The position numbers and the translations under genes were made by a program. The notes beneath the pieces were generated by a model. The model was not told the origin of the DNA. It made no database searches and saw only the letters and a program-made list of their open reading frames with translations. From Streptomyces zaomyceticus (lineage in GTDB: Bacteria > Actinomycetota > Actinomycetes > Streptomycetales > Streptomycetaceae), in assembly GCF_014656215.1 (NCBI RefSeq), contig NZ_BNBZ01000015.1, positions 1-64,000 of the forward strand: a stretch of 64,000 bases of DNA, read 5' to 3'. Numbering within the stretch: position 1 is the first letter of the stretch; each line of letters starts with the position of its first letter. Below are positions 33,284-41,503 of this stretch, piece after piece.

Positions 33284-34534
33284 GTGAGTAGTCCCCGTGT
33301 TCTGGTTGCCTCCGCGTTCGAAGCGGAGCTCCAGCCCTTGACGTCCGCATGTGCGGCTGCCGCTCTGCAGCACCACGGCGCCGACGTCGTCGGCTGGGAC
33401 GCGCACCTGCTTCCCGATGCCATTCCGGAAGGCCCCTTCGACCTCACGCTCGTCTCCGTCCAGCAGTTCGAGGGTCTCGAGCGGGGAATCGCCCTGGCGC
33501 GCCGGGTCTCGGAGGCGTACGGCACCACGGTCGTGACCTTCGGCCAGTACGCGCAGATGAACCACCGGGAGTTCCTCGACGTCGCCGACGGCATCATCAT
33601 GGAGGAGCCCGAGCTGATCAGCGAGGAGCTGGCCCAGCTCGCCGCCGGCACCCTCACGCTCGACGCGGTGCCCGCCCTGATGACCCGCAACGGCATGCGC
33701 CCCAAGCCCCCGCGCCGACGCATCTCGGTCACCAGGCCCGCCCGGGACCTGTTCCCCTCCCTCGTGCACTATCCGGCGCATCACTCGCCGTTCGGCCTGA
33801 TGGGCAACATCGAGGCGTCCCGCGGCTGCCACCACAAGTGCACCTACTGCTCCGTCTACGGCGCGTACGACGGCGGTGTCGCCGCCTACGACGCCGACAG
33901 CGTCCTGGCCGACGCACTGCAGCTGGCGGAGGAGGGCGTCCGGCACTTCTGCTTCATCGACGCCGAGTTCTTCAACTCCCGCACCATCGGCATCGGTGTG
34001 GTCGAGCGACTCGTCGAGGCCATCGGCCCCATCACCTTCGAGTTCACCACCCGCGTCGACCACGTCCTCGACTACACCAAGGAACTGGAGAAGCTCGTCT
34101 CGCTCGGGCTGCGCCGTGTCACCTGCGCCCTCGAGTTCCCCTCCGACCGCATCCTGCGCATCTTCGACAAGCACATCGACGTCGACCACATGCGCGAGGC
34201 GGTCGACGAGGCCGAGCGGATCGGCTTCGAGCTGTACCCGACGTTCATCCCGTTCACCCCGTGGATCGAGTACGAGGAACTCCTCGGTTTCGAGGACTGG
34301 CTGGTCGAGACGGGCCTCGCCCGCGTCACCGACCCCACCGCCCTGCAGACCCGACTGCTGCTGTTCAAGGGCTCCCCGCTGCTCTCCTCGCCCTGGATGG
34401 AGGACATCGCGACCGTCGACCGCGGTTTCTGGGTGGAGTGGACCCACCCCGACAAGCGCGTCGAGGAGCTCTGGCAGGAGCGCCGCACCGACGCCGAGGA
34501 CGCCGGCAAGATCCGCTGCTGCGTGAAGTGCTGA
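33284..34534 (+). CDS. arsL: ArsL-type radical SAM enzyme (aminocarboxypropyl transfer to arsenic)
   Basis: This 416-residue protein has an N-terminal B12-binding-like domain, then a radical SAM core with CxxxCxxC at Cys182, 186 and 189 (EASRGCHHKCTYCSVYG). It ends in RCCVKC, matching the C-terminal RCC-KC motif of ArsL from the arsinothricin cluster of Burkholderia gladioli. ArsL makes hydroxyarsinothricin from arsenite and the 3-amino-3-carboxypropyl group of SAM, leaving methylthioadenosine. I chose the GTG after GGGGGAA; the open frame upstream runs through the promoter. It leads an operon with a FemAB-like gene, a CobW gene and arsM. The family match is strong; the exact product here is inferred. 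Confidence 0.8.
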   Translation: MSSPRVLVASAFEAELQPLTSACAAAALQHHGADVVGWDAHLLPDAIPEGPFDLTLVSVQQFEGLERGIALARRVSEAYGTTVVTFGQYAQMNHREFLDVADGIIMEEPELISEELAQLAAGTLTLDAVPALMTRNGMRPKPPRRRISVTRPARDLFPSLVHYPAHHSPFGLMGNIEASRGCHHKCTYCSVYGAYDGGVAAYDADSVLADALQLAEEGVRHFCFIDAEFFNSRTIGIGVVERLVEAIGPITFEFTTRVDHVLDYTKELEKLVSLGLRRVTCALEFPSDRILRIFDKHIDVDHMREAVDEAERIGFELYPTFIPFTPWIEYEELLGFEDWLVETGLARVTDPTALQTRLLLFKGSPLLSSPWMEDIATVDRGFWVEWTHPDKRVEELWQERRTDAEDAGKIRCCVKC

Positions 34535-34564
34535 CCCACCCGCTCACACGAAAAGGACACTGAC

Positions 34565-35827
34565 ATGGGTGGATCACCCCGCGTCGTCATCTCCACCGGC
34601 CAGGCCCTCCCGGACATGGACTGGGCGGGCGAGCTCGCCGGCCTCACCGACTCGTGGCCGTACCTCGGCCCCACCTGGCTGCGGGCCACGGAGAAGGTGC
34701 TCCCCGACGTCCAGCCCTGGCACACCCTCGCCCACCGTGCCCGCGGCGAACTGGCCCTCCTCCCCGGCTACATCCTCACCACCCCGCCGGTCGTCGACCA
34801 CGAACCGCGCACCTACCTCGGTTGGCAGGCGCCCTCCGGCGAAGAGGTGTGCTGCGGCGCCGAGACCGACGCCGCGCGCAGCGCCGAGGTCGACGCGCTG
34901 GGGACCGAGCCGTTCTTCCCGACGCTCCTGCTCGGCTCCCCGCTGGGCTACCGCACCGAGGTCGCCTACAACTTCTGGACCCCCACCCTGATGGGCGCCA
35001 TCGTCGACAAGCTGGTCCCGGCCGCGTTCGAGGCCGGCATCAGATGCATCGTCGCCCCCTGGATACCGGGCCGCCGCGGCAACGACGCCCTCGTCGACGC
35101 CCTCGACGCGGCCGGCGCCTCCAGCACCTTCTGGGGCTACGAGGACTTCATGAGCCTCGACGCGCCGAACTGGGAAGGACACCTCGCCGCCCTGCCGCTG
35201 AAGAAGCGCCAGCGCATCAAGGGCGACGTCCGTCGGGCCGAAGCCGCCGGCGTGACGATCAAGCGCGTCGACGGCACCGACATCCGCCCCTACATCGCGC
35301 GCATCGCCGAACTCACCTGCCTCAACCGGGAGAAGAACGGCGCCGGTGAGGAGCCCGAGCACATCGTCGGCGTCCTCTCCGCCCTGATCGACGAGGGCGC
35401 GGACGTCCGCGCCTACCTGGGATACAAGGACGGCGCGCTGGTCGCCACCTGCGTCACCATCCGCAAGAACCACCGCCTCTTCCCGAAGTGGGCCGGCTTC
35501 GACTACGCGGCGATCGGCGAGCGCAGCGGCATCTACTTCGCCCTGGTCCTCGACGCGCCCGTCCGTGACGCGTACGCCGAGGGTCTGCGCACCGTCGAGT
35601 TCGGCGCCGGAGCGCACCAGGCGAAGGCTCTGCGCGGCTGCACCCCGCGTGAAGTCACCACCTCGATACTTCTGTCCGACCCGGCGCTGCGACCGCGGGC
35701 GAGCGCCTGGCTCGACGCCTTCGGAAACAGCAGGCGGGCCGCGTTCGGTGCCGCGTCCCCCGCCCCTGCCCAGCCCGCGCAGCTGCCCCTCCTGGGCGGC
35801 TCCTGCGACAGCGCCTGCGGCAGCTGA
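34565..35827 (+). CDS. FemAB/GNAT-like acyl or aminoacyl transferase
   Basis: This 420-residue protein resembles the peptidoglycan-biosynthesis/GNAT-acyl (DUF482-like) group, which transfers acyl or aminoacyl groups. Recognisable parts are LTDSWPYLGPTWLRATEKVL, PLKKRQRIKGDVRRAEAAGV, then GALVATCVTIRKNHRLFPKW and GLRTVEFGAGAHQAKALRGC. The last residues, GGSCDSACGS, form a cysteine-bearing tail like those on several neighbours. AAAGGA precedes the ATG, 30 bp after arsL. In context it may acylate or aminoacylate the arsenic amino acid, for protection or peptide formation. That role is inference. Confidence 0.6.
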   Translation: MGGSPRVVISTGQALPDMDWAGELAGLTDSWPYLGPTWLRATEKVLPDVQPWHTLAHRARGELALLPGYILTTPPVVDHEPRTYLGWQAPSGEEVCCGAETDAARSAEVDALGTEPFFPTLLLGSPLGYRTEVAYNFWTPTLMGAIVDKLVPAAFEAGIRCIVAPWIPGRRGNDALVDALDAAGASSTFWGYEDFMSLDAPNWEGHLAALPLKKRQRIKGDVRRAEAAGVTIKRVDGTDIRPYIARIAELTCLNREKNGAGEEPEHIVGVLSALIDEGADVRAYLGYKDGALVATCVTIRKNHRLFPKWAGFDYAAIGERSGIYFALVLDAPVRDAYAEGLRTVEFGAGAHQAKALRGCTPREVTTSILLSDPALRPRASAWLDAFGNSRRAAFGAASPAPAQPAQLPLLGGSCDSACGS

Positions 35828-35863
35828 CACCGCCCGGCTCACGACAAGGACGAGAAGGACCAC

Positions 35864-36970
35864 ATGATCACCTTCATCCCTCTGACCGGATTCCTCGGGG
35901 CCGGCAAGACCACGACCATGACCGCCGCCGCGCTGGCACTCCAGGCGCAGGGCCGCAAGGTCGCGGTCATCACCAACGACCAGGGCGTCGAGCTCGTCGA
36001 CACCAAGCTGGTGCGCAGCAAGCTGGACAGCGTCGCCGAGGTCACCGGCGGCTGTTTCTGCTGCAAGTTCGAGGACCTCGTCGAGGCGATCGTCGCGCTG
36101 GTCGCCTCCGACAGCGTCGACACCGTCATCGCCGAGGCCGTCGGCAGCTGCACGGACCTCCAGGCCACCGTTGTCCGACCGCTGCGCCAGTACTACGGCG
36201 ACGACATGGTCGTCGCCCCCCTGACCACCGTGGTCGACCCCCTGCGGCACCTGGCGTTCGCCCGCGCCGCGGAGCGGGGCGAGCCGGAGTCGGACCTGTC
36301 GTACCTCTTCCGCCAGCAGGTCACCGAGGCCGACGTCATCGCCGTGAACAAGCTGGACACCATCAAGCCGGACCGGGCCGAGGAACTCCTCGCCTCGCTC
36401 CGTACGAGTCATCCGAAGGCGACCGTCGTCGGTTACTCGGCCACCACGGGCGCCCACCTGGACACGCTGCTCGACGCGTGGCAGGCGCCGGCCACGAACG
36501 AGGACGTCGTCCTCGACATCGACTACGACCGCTACGCGGCCGCCGAGGCCCAGCTCGCCTGGATGAACCAGGAGCTCGACCTCACCGCCGCGGGGGACGG
36601 TTTCGACGCGACCGCGTGGGCCCGCACCGTCCTTCAGGAGCTGTCCGGCTGGGCCGCGGAGCACGACGCCGTGATCGGCCACGCCAAGATCACCGTGGAG
36701 ACGGCCGACGGCGACTTCGCCAAGCTCAGCCTCACCGAGTCCGGCGCGCAGCCCACCCTCGACCGCGCCGCCGAGGCGAGCGTGCCGACCGGCAGGGCCG
36801 TCGTCAACGCCCGGGTCGCCTGCGAGCCCGACGCCCTGGACACGGCCGTCACGGAGGCCGTCGAGGCCGCCGACCTGGCCACCGCCGTCACCTCCTCGGC
36901 GACCACCCCGGTGTCGTTCAAGCCCTCCTACCCGCGCCCCGTGCACCGTCTCGCCCCCGCCGGCGCCTGA
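35864..36970 (+). CDS. CobW/G3E family GTPase with CxCC motif
   Basis: This 368-residue protein is a G3E GTPase. It has Walker A GFLGAGKTT (9-17), switch and Mg motif residues in ITNDQGVELVD, the family metal motif GGCFCCK (Cys64, 66, 67) and the base-specificity motif NKLD. Such proteins load metals into enzymes or insert cofactors using GTP. Relatives act on zinc, cobalt or nickel. Here, sitting between a radical SAM gene and arsM, it could deliver As(III) or help a metalloenzyme of the pathway. AGAAGGA precedes the ATG. Confidence 0.82.
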   Translation: MITFIPLTGFLGAGKTTTMTAAALALQAQGRKVAVITNDQGVELVDTKLVRSKLDSVAEVTGGCFCCKFEDLVEAIVALVASDSVDTVIAEAVGSCTDLQATVVRPLRQYYGDDMVVAPLTTVVDPLRHLAFARAAERGEPESDLSYLFRQQVTEADVIAVNKLDTIKPDRAEELLASLRTSHPKATVVGYSATTGAHLDTLLDAWQAPATNEDVVLDIDYDRYAAAEAQLAWMNQELDLTAAGDGFDATAWARTVLQELSGWAAEHDAVIGHAKITVETADGDFAKLSLTESGAQPTLDRAAEASVPTGRAVVNARVACEPDALDTAVTEAVEAADLATAVTSSATTPVSFKPSYPRPVHRLAPAGA

Positions 36971-36989
36971 CCGAGAAGGACCCCCCGTC

Positions 36990-37781
36990 ATGAGCGACAC
37001 CACCACTGCCGGCAGCCTGCAGGAAGAGGTCCGGGAGTACTACCGGGCCAAGGCCGCCGAAGCCGAGACGAGCGGCGCCTGCTGCTCGCCCGACCCGCAG
37101 ACCTTCGGCCCCGCCGCGTACGACGAGATCGGCCCCGGCACCGCCCCGGACGCCGCCCTCCTCGCCAGCCTCGGCTGCGGCAACCCGAGCGCCGTCGCCG
37201 AACTGCGCGAGGGCGAGACGGTCCTGGACCTCGGCTCCGGCGGCGGCCTGGACGTCATCCTCAGCGCCCGGCGCGTCGGCCCGGACGGCCGCGTCTTCGG
37301 CCTGGACTTCCTGGAGGAGATGCTCGCCCTCGCCGCCCGCAACGTCGCCGACGCCGAGATCGACAACGTCGTCCTCCTCAAGGGAACGATCGAGTCCATC
37401 CCGCTGCCCGCCGACACCGTCGACGTGATCATCTCCAACTGCGTGATCAACCTGTCGCTGAACAAGCCCGCCGTCTTCGCCGAGATGGCGCGCGTCCTCA
37501 CCCCCGGCGGCCGCCTGGGCATCAGCGACGTCGTCGCCGAGGACCGGCTCAGCCCCGACGAGCGGGCCGAACGCGGCGGGCACAGCCAGTGCATCGCCGG
37601 CGCTCTCTCGGTCGCCGAGTACAAGGAACTCCTCGACGCGGTCGGCCTGAAGGACGCGGAGGTCGTCTTCACCCAGGAGGCGGCCGACGGCCTCCACGCC
37701 GCGATCATCCGCGCCCACAAGCCGGCGGACGGCACCGCCGGCAGCCCGCAGGAGTGCGCGCCCGGCGGAACCTGCTGCTGA
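36990..37781 (+). CDS. arsM: Arsenite S-adenosylmethionine methyltransferase ArsM
   Basis: This 263-residue enzyme methylates trivalent arsenic with SAM. The SAM site is VLDLGSGGGLDVILSA. The conserved arsenic-binding cysteines appear in SLGCGNPSAVAEL, ISNCVINLS and HSQCIAGALS. The protein also has CC near the N-terminus (SGACCSPDP) and a CCxx-type tail (ECAPGGTCC). In arsinothricin synthesis ArsM methylates the ArsL product; elsewhere it makes methylarsenicals. It is the last gene of the arsL operon, 19 bp after cobW. Confidence 0.92.
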   Translation: MSDTTTAGSLQEEVREYYRAKAAEAETSGACCSPDPQTFGPAAYDEIGPGTAPDAALLASLGCGNPSAVAELREGETVLDLGSGGGLDVILSARRVGPDGRVFGLDFLEEMLALAARNVADAEIDNVVLLKGTIESIPLPADTVDVIISNCVINLSLNKPAVFAEMARVLTPGGRLGISDVVAEDRLSPDERAERGGHSQCIAGALSVAEYKELLDAVGLKDAEVVFTQEAADGLHAAIIRAHKPADGTAGSPQECAPGGTCC

Positions 37782-37982
37782 CCATGTCGTCACGGCCGGG
37801 GTGTCCGTGGCCGGAGCCGGAGCTCGGGCCACGGACAGCCTGGCCACGTTGTGCACGCTCGTGCCCGCCGCGTGCCGATCCCGGCGCGCGCAACGGCCGA
37901 CAGCTCTTGATCGCACGGCCGGTCCGCCGCTCGCCGCGGCCGGCACGGCGGCGGTTCTCCTCGTGGTCCGCCAAGGATTCCC

Positions 37983-38318
37983 ATGCCCGAAACGTCGCTC
38001 GACCGGGAGACCGTCGAGGAGTACGCCCGCTGGTTCCGAGCCCTGGCCGACCCCACGCGCATCCGCATCATGCGGTTCCTGAGCGGTCGGCCGGGGCCCG
38101 TGCCGGTGGGGGAGATCGTCGACCATCTTCGACTCAACCAGTCGACCGTCTCGCACCACCTGAAAATCCTTCACACCGCCCGCTTCCTGACGAGGCGCCG
38201 TGCCGGTGCCAGCATCCGGTACGCCATCAACCCCCGCTGCATCACCGAGTTCCCCAGCGCCGCCGACATCCTCATCGGCGCCCCGGCCCCCTCCTGCCGG
38301 GAACCGGGATCCGGCTGA
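37983..38318 (+). CDS. ArsR family regulator (C-terminal cysteine class, 1)
   Basis: This 111-residue winged-helix repressor has ARWFRALADPTRIRIMRFLS at the N-terminus and the recognition helix region LNQSTVSHHLKILHTARFLT. It lacks the CxC motif on the DNA-binding helix. Cysteines occur only late (NPRCITEFPSAAD and APSCREP), so metalloid sensing, if any, uses a C-terminal site. Its closest relative in the window is the regulator at 51854. AAGGA precedes the ATG. The 201-bp gap after arsM suggests its own promoter. Confidence 0.85.
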   Translation: MPETSLDRETVEEYARWFRALADPTRIRIMRFLSGRPGPVPVGEIVDHLRLNQSTVSHHLKILHTARFLTRRRAGASIRYAINPRCITEFPSAADILIGAPAPSCREPGSG

Positions 38319-38351
38319 AGGCCCCTCGGCCGCTGCCGTGAGCGCGGATCA

Positions 38352-38376
38352 GCCGGCAACGCGTCGCGTTGCCGGC
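38352..38376. terminator. Hairpin after ArsR gene
   Basis: Inverted repeat with 10-bp arms GCCGGCAACG (38352-38361) and CGTTGCCGGC (38367-38376) and a 5-base loop, followed by TTCTTGTG. It probably ends the transcript of the regulator gene at 38318. Confidence 0.7.
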
Positions 38377-38454
38377 TTCTTGTGCTTGCGCGTGGCCGTG
38401 GAGCGGAGGCCGACCGGAGTGCGTCCCACCCCGCATGGCGATCGGATCAGAGGG

Positions 38455-38500
38455 CCAGCTCCTGCCCGTCAGGTCCGCCAACGTGGCGGGCAGGAGCTGG
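38455..38500. terminator. Long perfect inverted repeat, bidirectional terminator
   Basis: Arms of 14 bp (38455-38468 and 38487-38500) are perfectly complementary around an 18-base loop. The element lies between convergent units, the ArsR gene (plus) and trxB (minus, ending 38542). Confidence 0.7.
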
Positions 38501-38541
38501 TGTTCATGGGAAGGGTCGACGGCGTGGGCTCCGGTGCGGCC

Positions 38542-39549
38542 TCAGGCCGTGGCGGCGACGCTCGCGACGGCCGTGCTCCTGTCGGCAAGGGCGGCGAGGT
38601 GTCGCTCCGCGTCGAGTGCGGCCCGGCAGCCGGAGCCCGCGGCCGTGACGGCCTGGCGGTAGGTGTGGTCGACGACGTCGCCGGCGGCGAAGACTCCCGG
38701 CAGGTTCGTGCGCGTGGAGGGCGCCTCCACCTTGATGTAGCCCTCGTCGTCGAGGTCGACCTGGCCGGTGAAGAGTTCGGTGCGCGGGTCGTGGCCGATG
38801 GCGATGAACAGCCCCGTGGCGTCCAGGTCGCGGGTCCTGCCGGTGAAGGTGTCGCGCAGGACGACGCCGGCGAGCATGCCGTTCTCGGACTTGATCTCCG
38901 CGATCTCGCTGTCGAAGGCGAAGGAGATCTTGTCGTCGGCGAAGGCGCGGTTCTGCATGACCTGGGAGGCGCGCAGGGTGGAGCGCCGGTGGACGACGGT
39001 GACGGAGCGGGCGAAGCGGGTGAGGAAGGTGGCTTCCTCCATGGCGGTGTCTCCGCCGCCGACCACGACGATGTCGCGGTCGCGGAAGAAGAAGCCGTCG
39101 CAGGTGGCGCACCACGAGACGCCTCGGCCCGAGAGTTCGTCCTCGTTCGGCAGGCCGAGCTTGCGGTAGCCGGAGCCGGTCGCGATGATCACGGCCTTGG
39201 CGCGGTGGACCGTGCCCTCGCTGTCGGTGACTTCCTTGATGTCGCCGGTCAGGTCGACGGAGACGATGTCGTCGTCGATCATCTCGGCGCCGAAGCGCTC
39301 GGCCTGGGCCCGCATGTTGTCCATGAGGTCGGGGCCGTCGACGCCCGTGGGGAAGCCGGGGAAGTTCTCGACCTCGGTCGTCGTGGTCAGGGACCCGCCG
39401 ACGAAGATCGAACTGCCGAAGAGCAGCGGATCGAGCTGGGCGCGGGCGGTGTAGAGGGCGGCGGTGTATCCGGCGGGGCCGGAGCCTATGACGATGACCT
39501 CACGGACGTCGCCCGCGGTCGCCGCGTTCGAGGCGGTCAAGGGAGTCAC
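38542..39549 (-). CDS. trxB: Thioredoxin reductase
   Basis: This 335-residue flavoenzyme reduces thioredoxin with NADPH. It has FAD motif IVIGSGPAGYTAALYTARAQ, the redox-active CATC in GVSWCATCDGFF, NADPH motif VVVGGGDTAMEEATFL and C-terminal GVFAAGDVVDHTYRQA. Its GTG overlaps the arsC stop (GTGA), so both are co-translated. A dedicated reductase would regenerate thioredoxin for the adjacent thioredoxin-coupled arsenate reductase. A housekeeping trxB is expected elsewhere in the genome. Confidence 0.93.
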   Translation of the reverse strand: MTPLTASNAATAGDVREVIVIGSGPAGYTAALYTARAQLDPLLFGSSIFVGGSLTTTTEVENFPGFPTGVDGPDLMDNMRAQAERFGAEMIDDDIVSVDLTGDIKEVTDSEGTVHRAKAVIIATGSGYRKLGLPNEDELSGRGVSWCATCDGFFFRDRDIVVVGGGDTAMEEATFLTRFARSVTVVHRRSTLRASQVMQNRAFADDKISFAFDSEIAEIKSENGMLAGVVLRDTFTGRTRDLDATGLFIAIGHDPRTELFTGQVDLDDEGYIKVEAPSTRTNLPGVFAAGDVVDHTYRQAVTAAGSGCRAALDAERHLAALADRSTAVASVAATA

Positions 39550-39965
39550 GCCTCCTGCTGCGCGTCGATCTCGGCGATGAGGCCCTCGATCAGGACCTTG
39601 ATCTCGTCGCGGATCGGGCGGACGGCTTCGACGCCCTGGCCGGCCGGGTCCTCCAGGGCCCAGTCGAGGTACTTCTTGCCGGGGAAGACCGGGCAGGCGT
39701 CGCCGCAGCCCATGGTGATGACGTAGTCGGACGCCTGGACGGCCTCCGTGGTCAGCACCTTCGGCTTCTGGTCGGAGATGTCGACGCCGGCCTCGGCCAT
39801 GGCCTCGACGGCGGCCGGGTTGACCTGGTCGCCCGGAATCGAACCGGCGGAGCGGACCTCGACACGGTTGCCGGCCAGGTGGCGCAGGAATCCGGCGGCC
39901 ATCTGGGAGCGGCCCGCGTTGTGGACGCAGACGAAGAGCACGGAGGCGAGCGGAGCGGTGGTCAT
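39546..39965 (-). CDS. arsC: Thioredoxin-coupled arsenate reductase ArsC (copy 1)
   Basis: This 139-residue cytoplasmic enzyme reduces arsenate to arsenite. It has the low-molecular-weight phosphatase loop in FVCVHNAGRSQMAA and the redox pair in MGCGDACPVFPGKKYLDW, typical of the thioredoxin-dependent class. AAGGAAGAA precedes the ATG. It is coupled to trxB and divergent from an arsR-ACR3 operon. In this island it both detoxifies arsenate and would provide arsenite, the substrate of ArsL. The copy at 43042 is about equally complete. Confidence 0.95.
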   Translation of the reverse strand: MTTAPLASVLFVCVHNAGRSQMAAGFLRHLAGNRVEVRSAGSIPGDQVNPAAVEAMAEAGVDISDQKPKVLTTEAVQASDYVITMGCGDACPVFPGKKYLDWALEDPAGQGVEAVRPIRDEIKVLIEGLIAEIDAQQEA

Positions 39966-40036
39966 CGGTTCTTCCTTGCCGGCAAGAGGTCAGCCCCGGC
40001 TGGTATCAGCAGCGAGTGATGTGACAGTATCAGTCC
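39966..40036. promoter_or_regulatory. Divergent arsC/arsR control region
   Basis: The 71-bp gap contains two TATCAG repeats (40004-40009 and 40028-40033) 24 bp apart. TCAGT-CGAC-ACTGA (40046-40059) lies just inside arsR. These are candidate sites for the cysteine-class ArsR encoded next to them and differ from the ATCGA/TTGACA sites elsewhere in the island. The second TATCAG may double as a -10 for a nearly leaderless arsR transcript. Confidence 0.45.
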
Positions 40037-40345
40037 ATGATGACGTCAGTCGACACTGATCTGATCCGGGTTCTGGCCGATCCCCTCAGGCTCCAGATCG
40101 TGACCCTGCTCGCCCGCGAGACGCTCTGCACCACCCATCTGGTCGAGGAGACGGGTGCCAAGCAGACCAACCTCTCCAACCACCTGCGCGTCCTGCGCGA
40201 GGCCGGTGTGGTGGAGACCGAGCCCTGCGGTCGCTTCACGTACTACCGCCTGAAGCCGGACGTCATCGCCCAGCTCGCCGACCGGTTCGCCGACCTGGCC
40301 GAGTCCGCCCGTACCGCCGCCGAGAACAAGAGGGCCTGTCCGTGA
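40037..40345 (+). CDS. arsR: ArsR family arsenite-responsive repressor (CTTHLVEET class, 1)
   Basis: This 102-residue repressor has the helix-turn-helix core with cysteine in RETLCTTHLVEETG and GAKQTNLSNHLRVLREAGVV. A second cysteine lies on the wing, TEPCGRFTYYRL. The two cysteines probably form an As(III) site. Two ATGs abut (MM); either can be the start. It overlaps the ACR3 gene by 4 bp (GTGA). A near-identical paralogue sits at 43544, also divergent from an arsC. Confidence 0.92.
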   Translation: MMTSVDTDLIRVLADPLRLQIVTLLARETLCTTHLVEETGAKQTNLSNHLRVLREAGVVETEPCGRFTYYRLKPDVIAQLADRFADLAESARTAAENKRACP

Positions 40346-41427
40346 CCCCCACCCAAGCGTCCGCTCCGGCGGTGGAGTCCTCGGTCGTCGCGAAGCTGTC
40401 GACGCTCGACCGTTTCCTCGCCGTCTGGATCCTCCTCGCCATGGGCCTCGGCCTCGGGCTCGGACGGCTGATCCCCGGTCTGAACGACGCCTTGGCCGAG
40501 GTCGAGATCGGCGGCATCTCGCTGCCCATCGCCGTCGGCCTGCTGATCATGATGTACCCGGTCCTCGCCAAGGTCCGGTACGACAGGCTCGACGCCGTCA
40601 CCGGCGACAAGAAGCTCATGGTCTCGTCGCTCGTCATCAACTGGATCCTCGGCCCGGCACTCATGTTCGCCCTCGCCTGGATCTTCCTGCCGGACCTGCC
40701 CGAGTACCGCACCGGCCTGATCATCGTCGGCCTGGCGCGGTGCATCGCCATGGTGATCATCTGGAACGACCTGGCCTGCGGCGACCGTGAGGCCGCCGCG
40801 GTCCTCGTCGCCCTGAACTCGGTCTTCCAGGTCGTCGCCTTCGGCGTCCTGGGCTGGTTCTACCTCGACCTGCTGCCCGGCCTGCTGGGCCTCGGCGAGG
40901 GCGAGACGCTCGACATCTCGATGTGGAAGATCGCCCTGAACGTCGTCGTCTTCCTCGGCGTCCCGCTGGTGGCAGGCTTCCTCACCCGCCGGATCGGCGA
41001 GAAGAAGCTGGGCCGGGAGTCGTACGAGACGACGTTCCTGCCGAAGATCGGACCGTGGGCGCTCTACGGACTGCTCTTCACGATCGTCATCCTCTTCGCC
41101 CTCCAGGGGAAGACCATCACCTCCCAGCCGCTGGACGTCGCGAGGATCGCGCTGCCGCTCCTCGTCTACTTCGCGGTCATGTGGTTCGGCACCTTCGCCC
41201 TCGGCAAGGCCATCGGCCTCACCTACGACCGCACCGCGACGCTCGCCTTCACCGCCGCCGGCAACAACTTCGAACTCGCCATCGCCGTCGCCATCGCCAC
41301 CTTCGGTGTCACCTCCGGCCAGGCGCTCTCCGGGGTCGTCGGCCCGCTCATCGAGGTGCCGGTCCTGGTCGCGCTCGTGTACGTGTCGCTGGCCTGGCGC
41401 AAGAAGTTCGCCCCCGCCCAGCGGTGA
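40342..41427 (+). CDS. ACR3-family arsenite efflux permease
   Basis: This 361-residue membrane protein has ten hydrophobic segments and exports arsenite using the proton motive force. The signature with the essential cysteine is LARCIAMVIIWNDLACGD (about 133-150), and AAGNNFELAIAVAIATFG lies in the later half. The GTG start overlaps arsR by 4 bp. Length and motifs are normal. It would prevent arsenite from rising too high while ArsL and ArsM consume it. Confidence 0.95.
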   Translation: MTPTQASAPAVESSVVAKLSTLDRFLAVWILLAMGLGLGLGRLIPGLNDALAEVEIGGISLPIAVGLLIMMYPVLAKVRYDRLDAVTGDKKLMVSSLVINWILGPALMFALAWIFLPDLPEYRTGLIIVGLARCIAMVIIWNDLACGDREAAAVLVALNSVFQVVAFGVLGWFYLDLLPGLLGLGEGETLDISMWKIALNVVVFLGVPLVAGFLTRRIGEKKLGRESYETTFLPKIGPWALYGLLFTIVILFALQGKTITSQPLDVARIALPLLVYFAVMWFGTFALGKAIGLTYDRTATLAFTAAGNNFELAIAVAIATFGVTSGQALSGVVGPLIEVPVLVALVYVSLAWRKKFAPAQR

Positions 41428-41503
41428 CCCCGCCCACGCCGCTCCTCGGTGTCCCGCCCCTTCGACCGGGCGAGTCGCCGTCGCACGAAGGGAAGCCGGA
41501 GAG

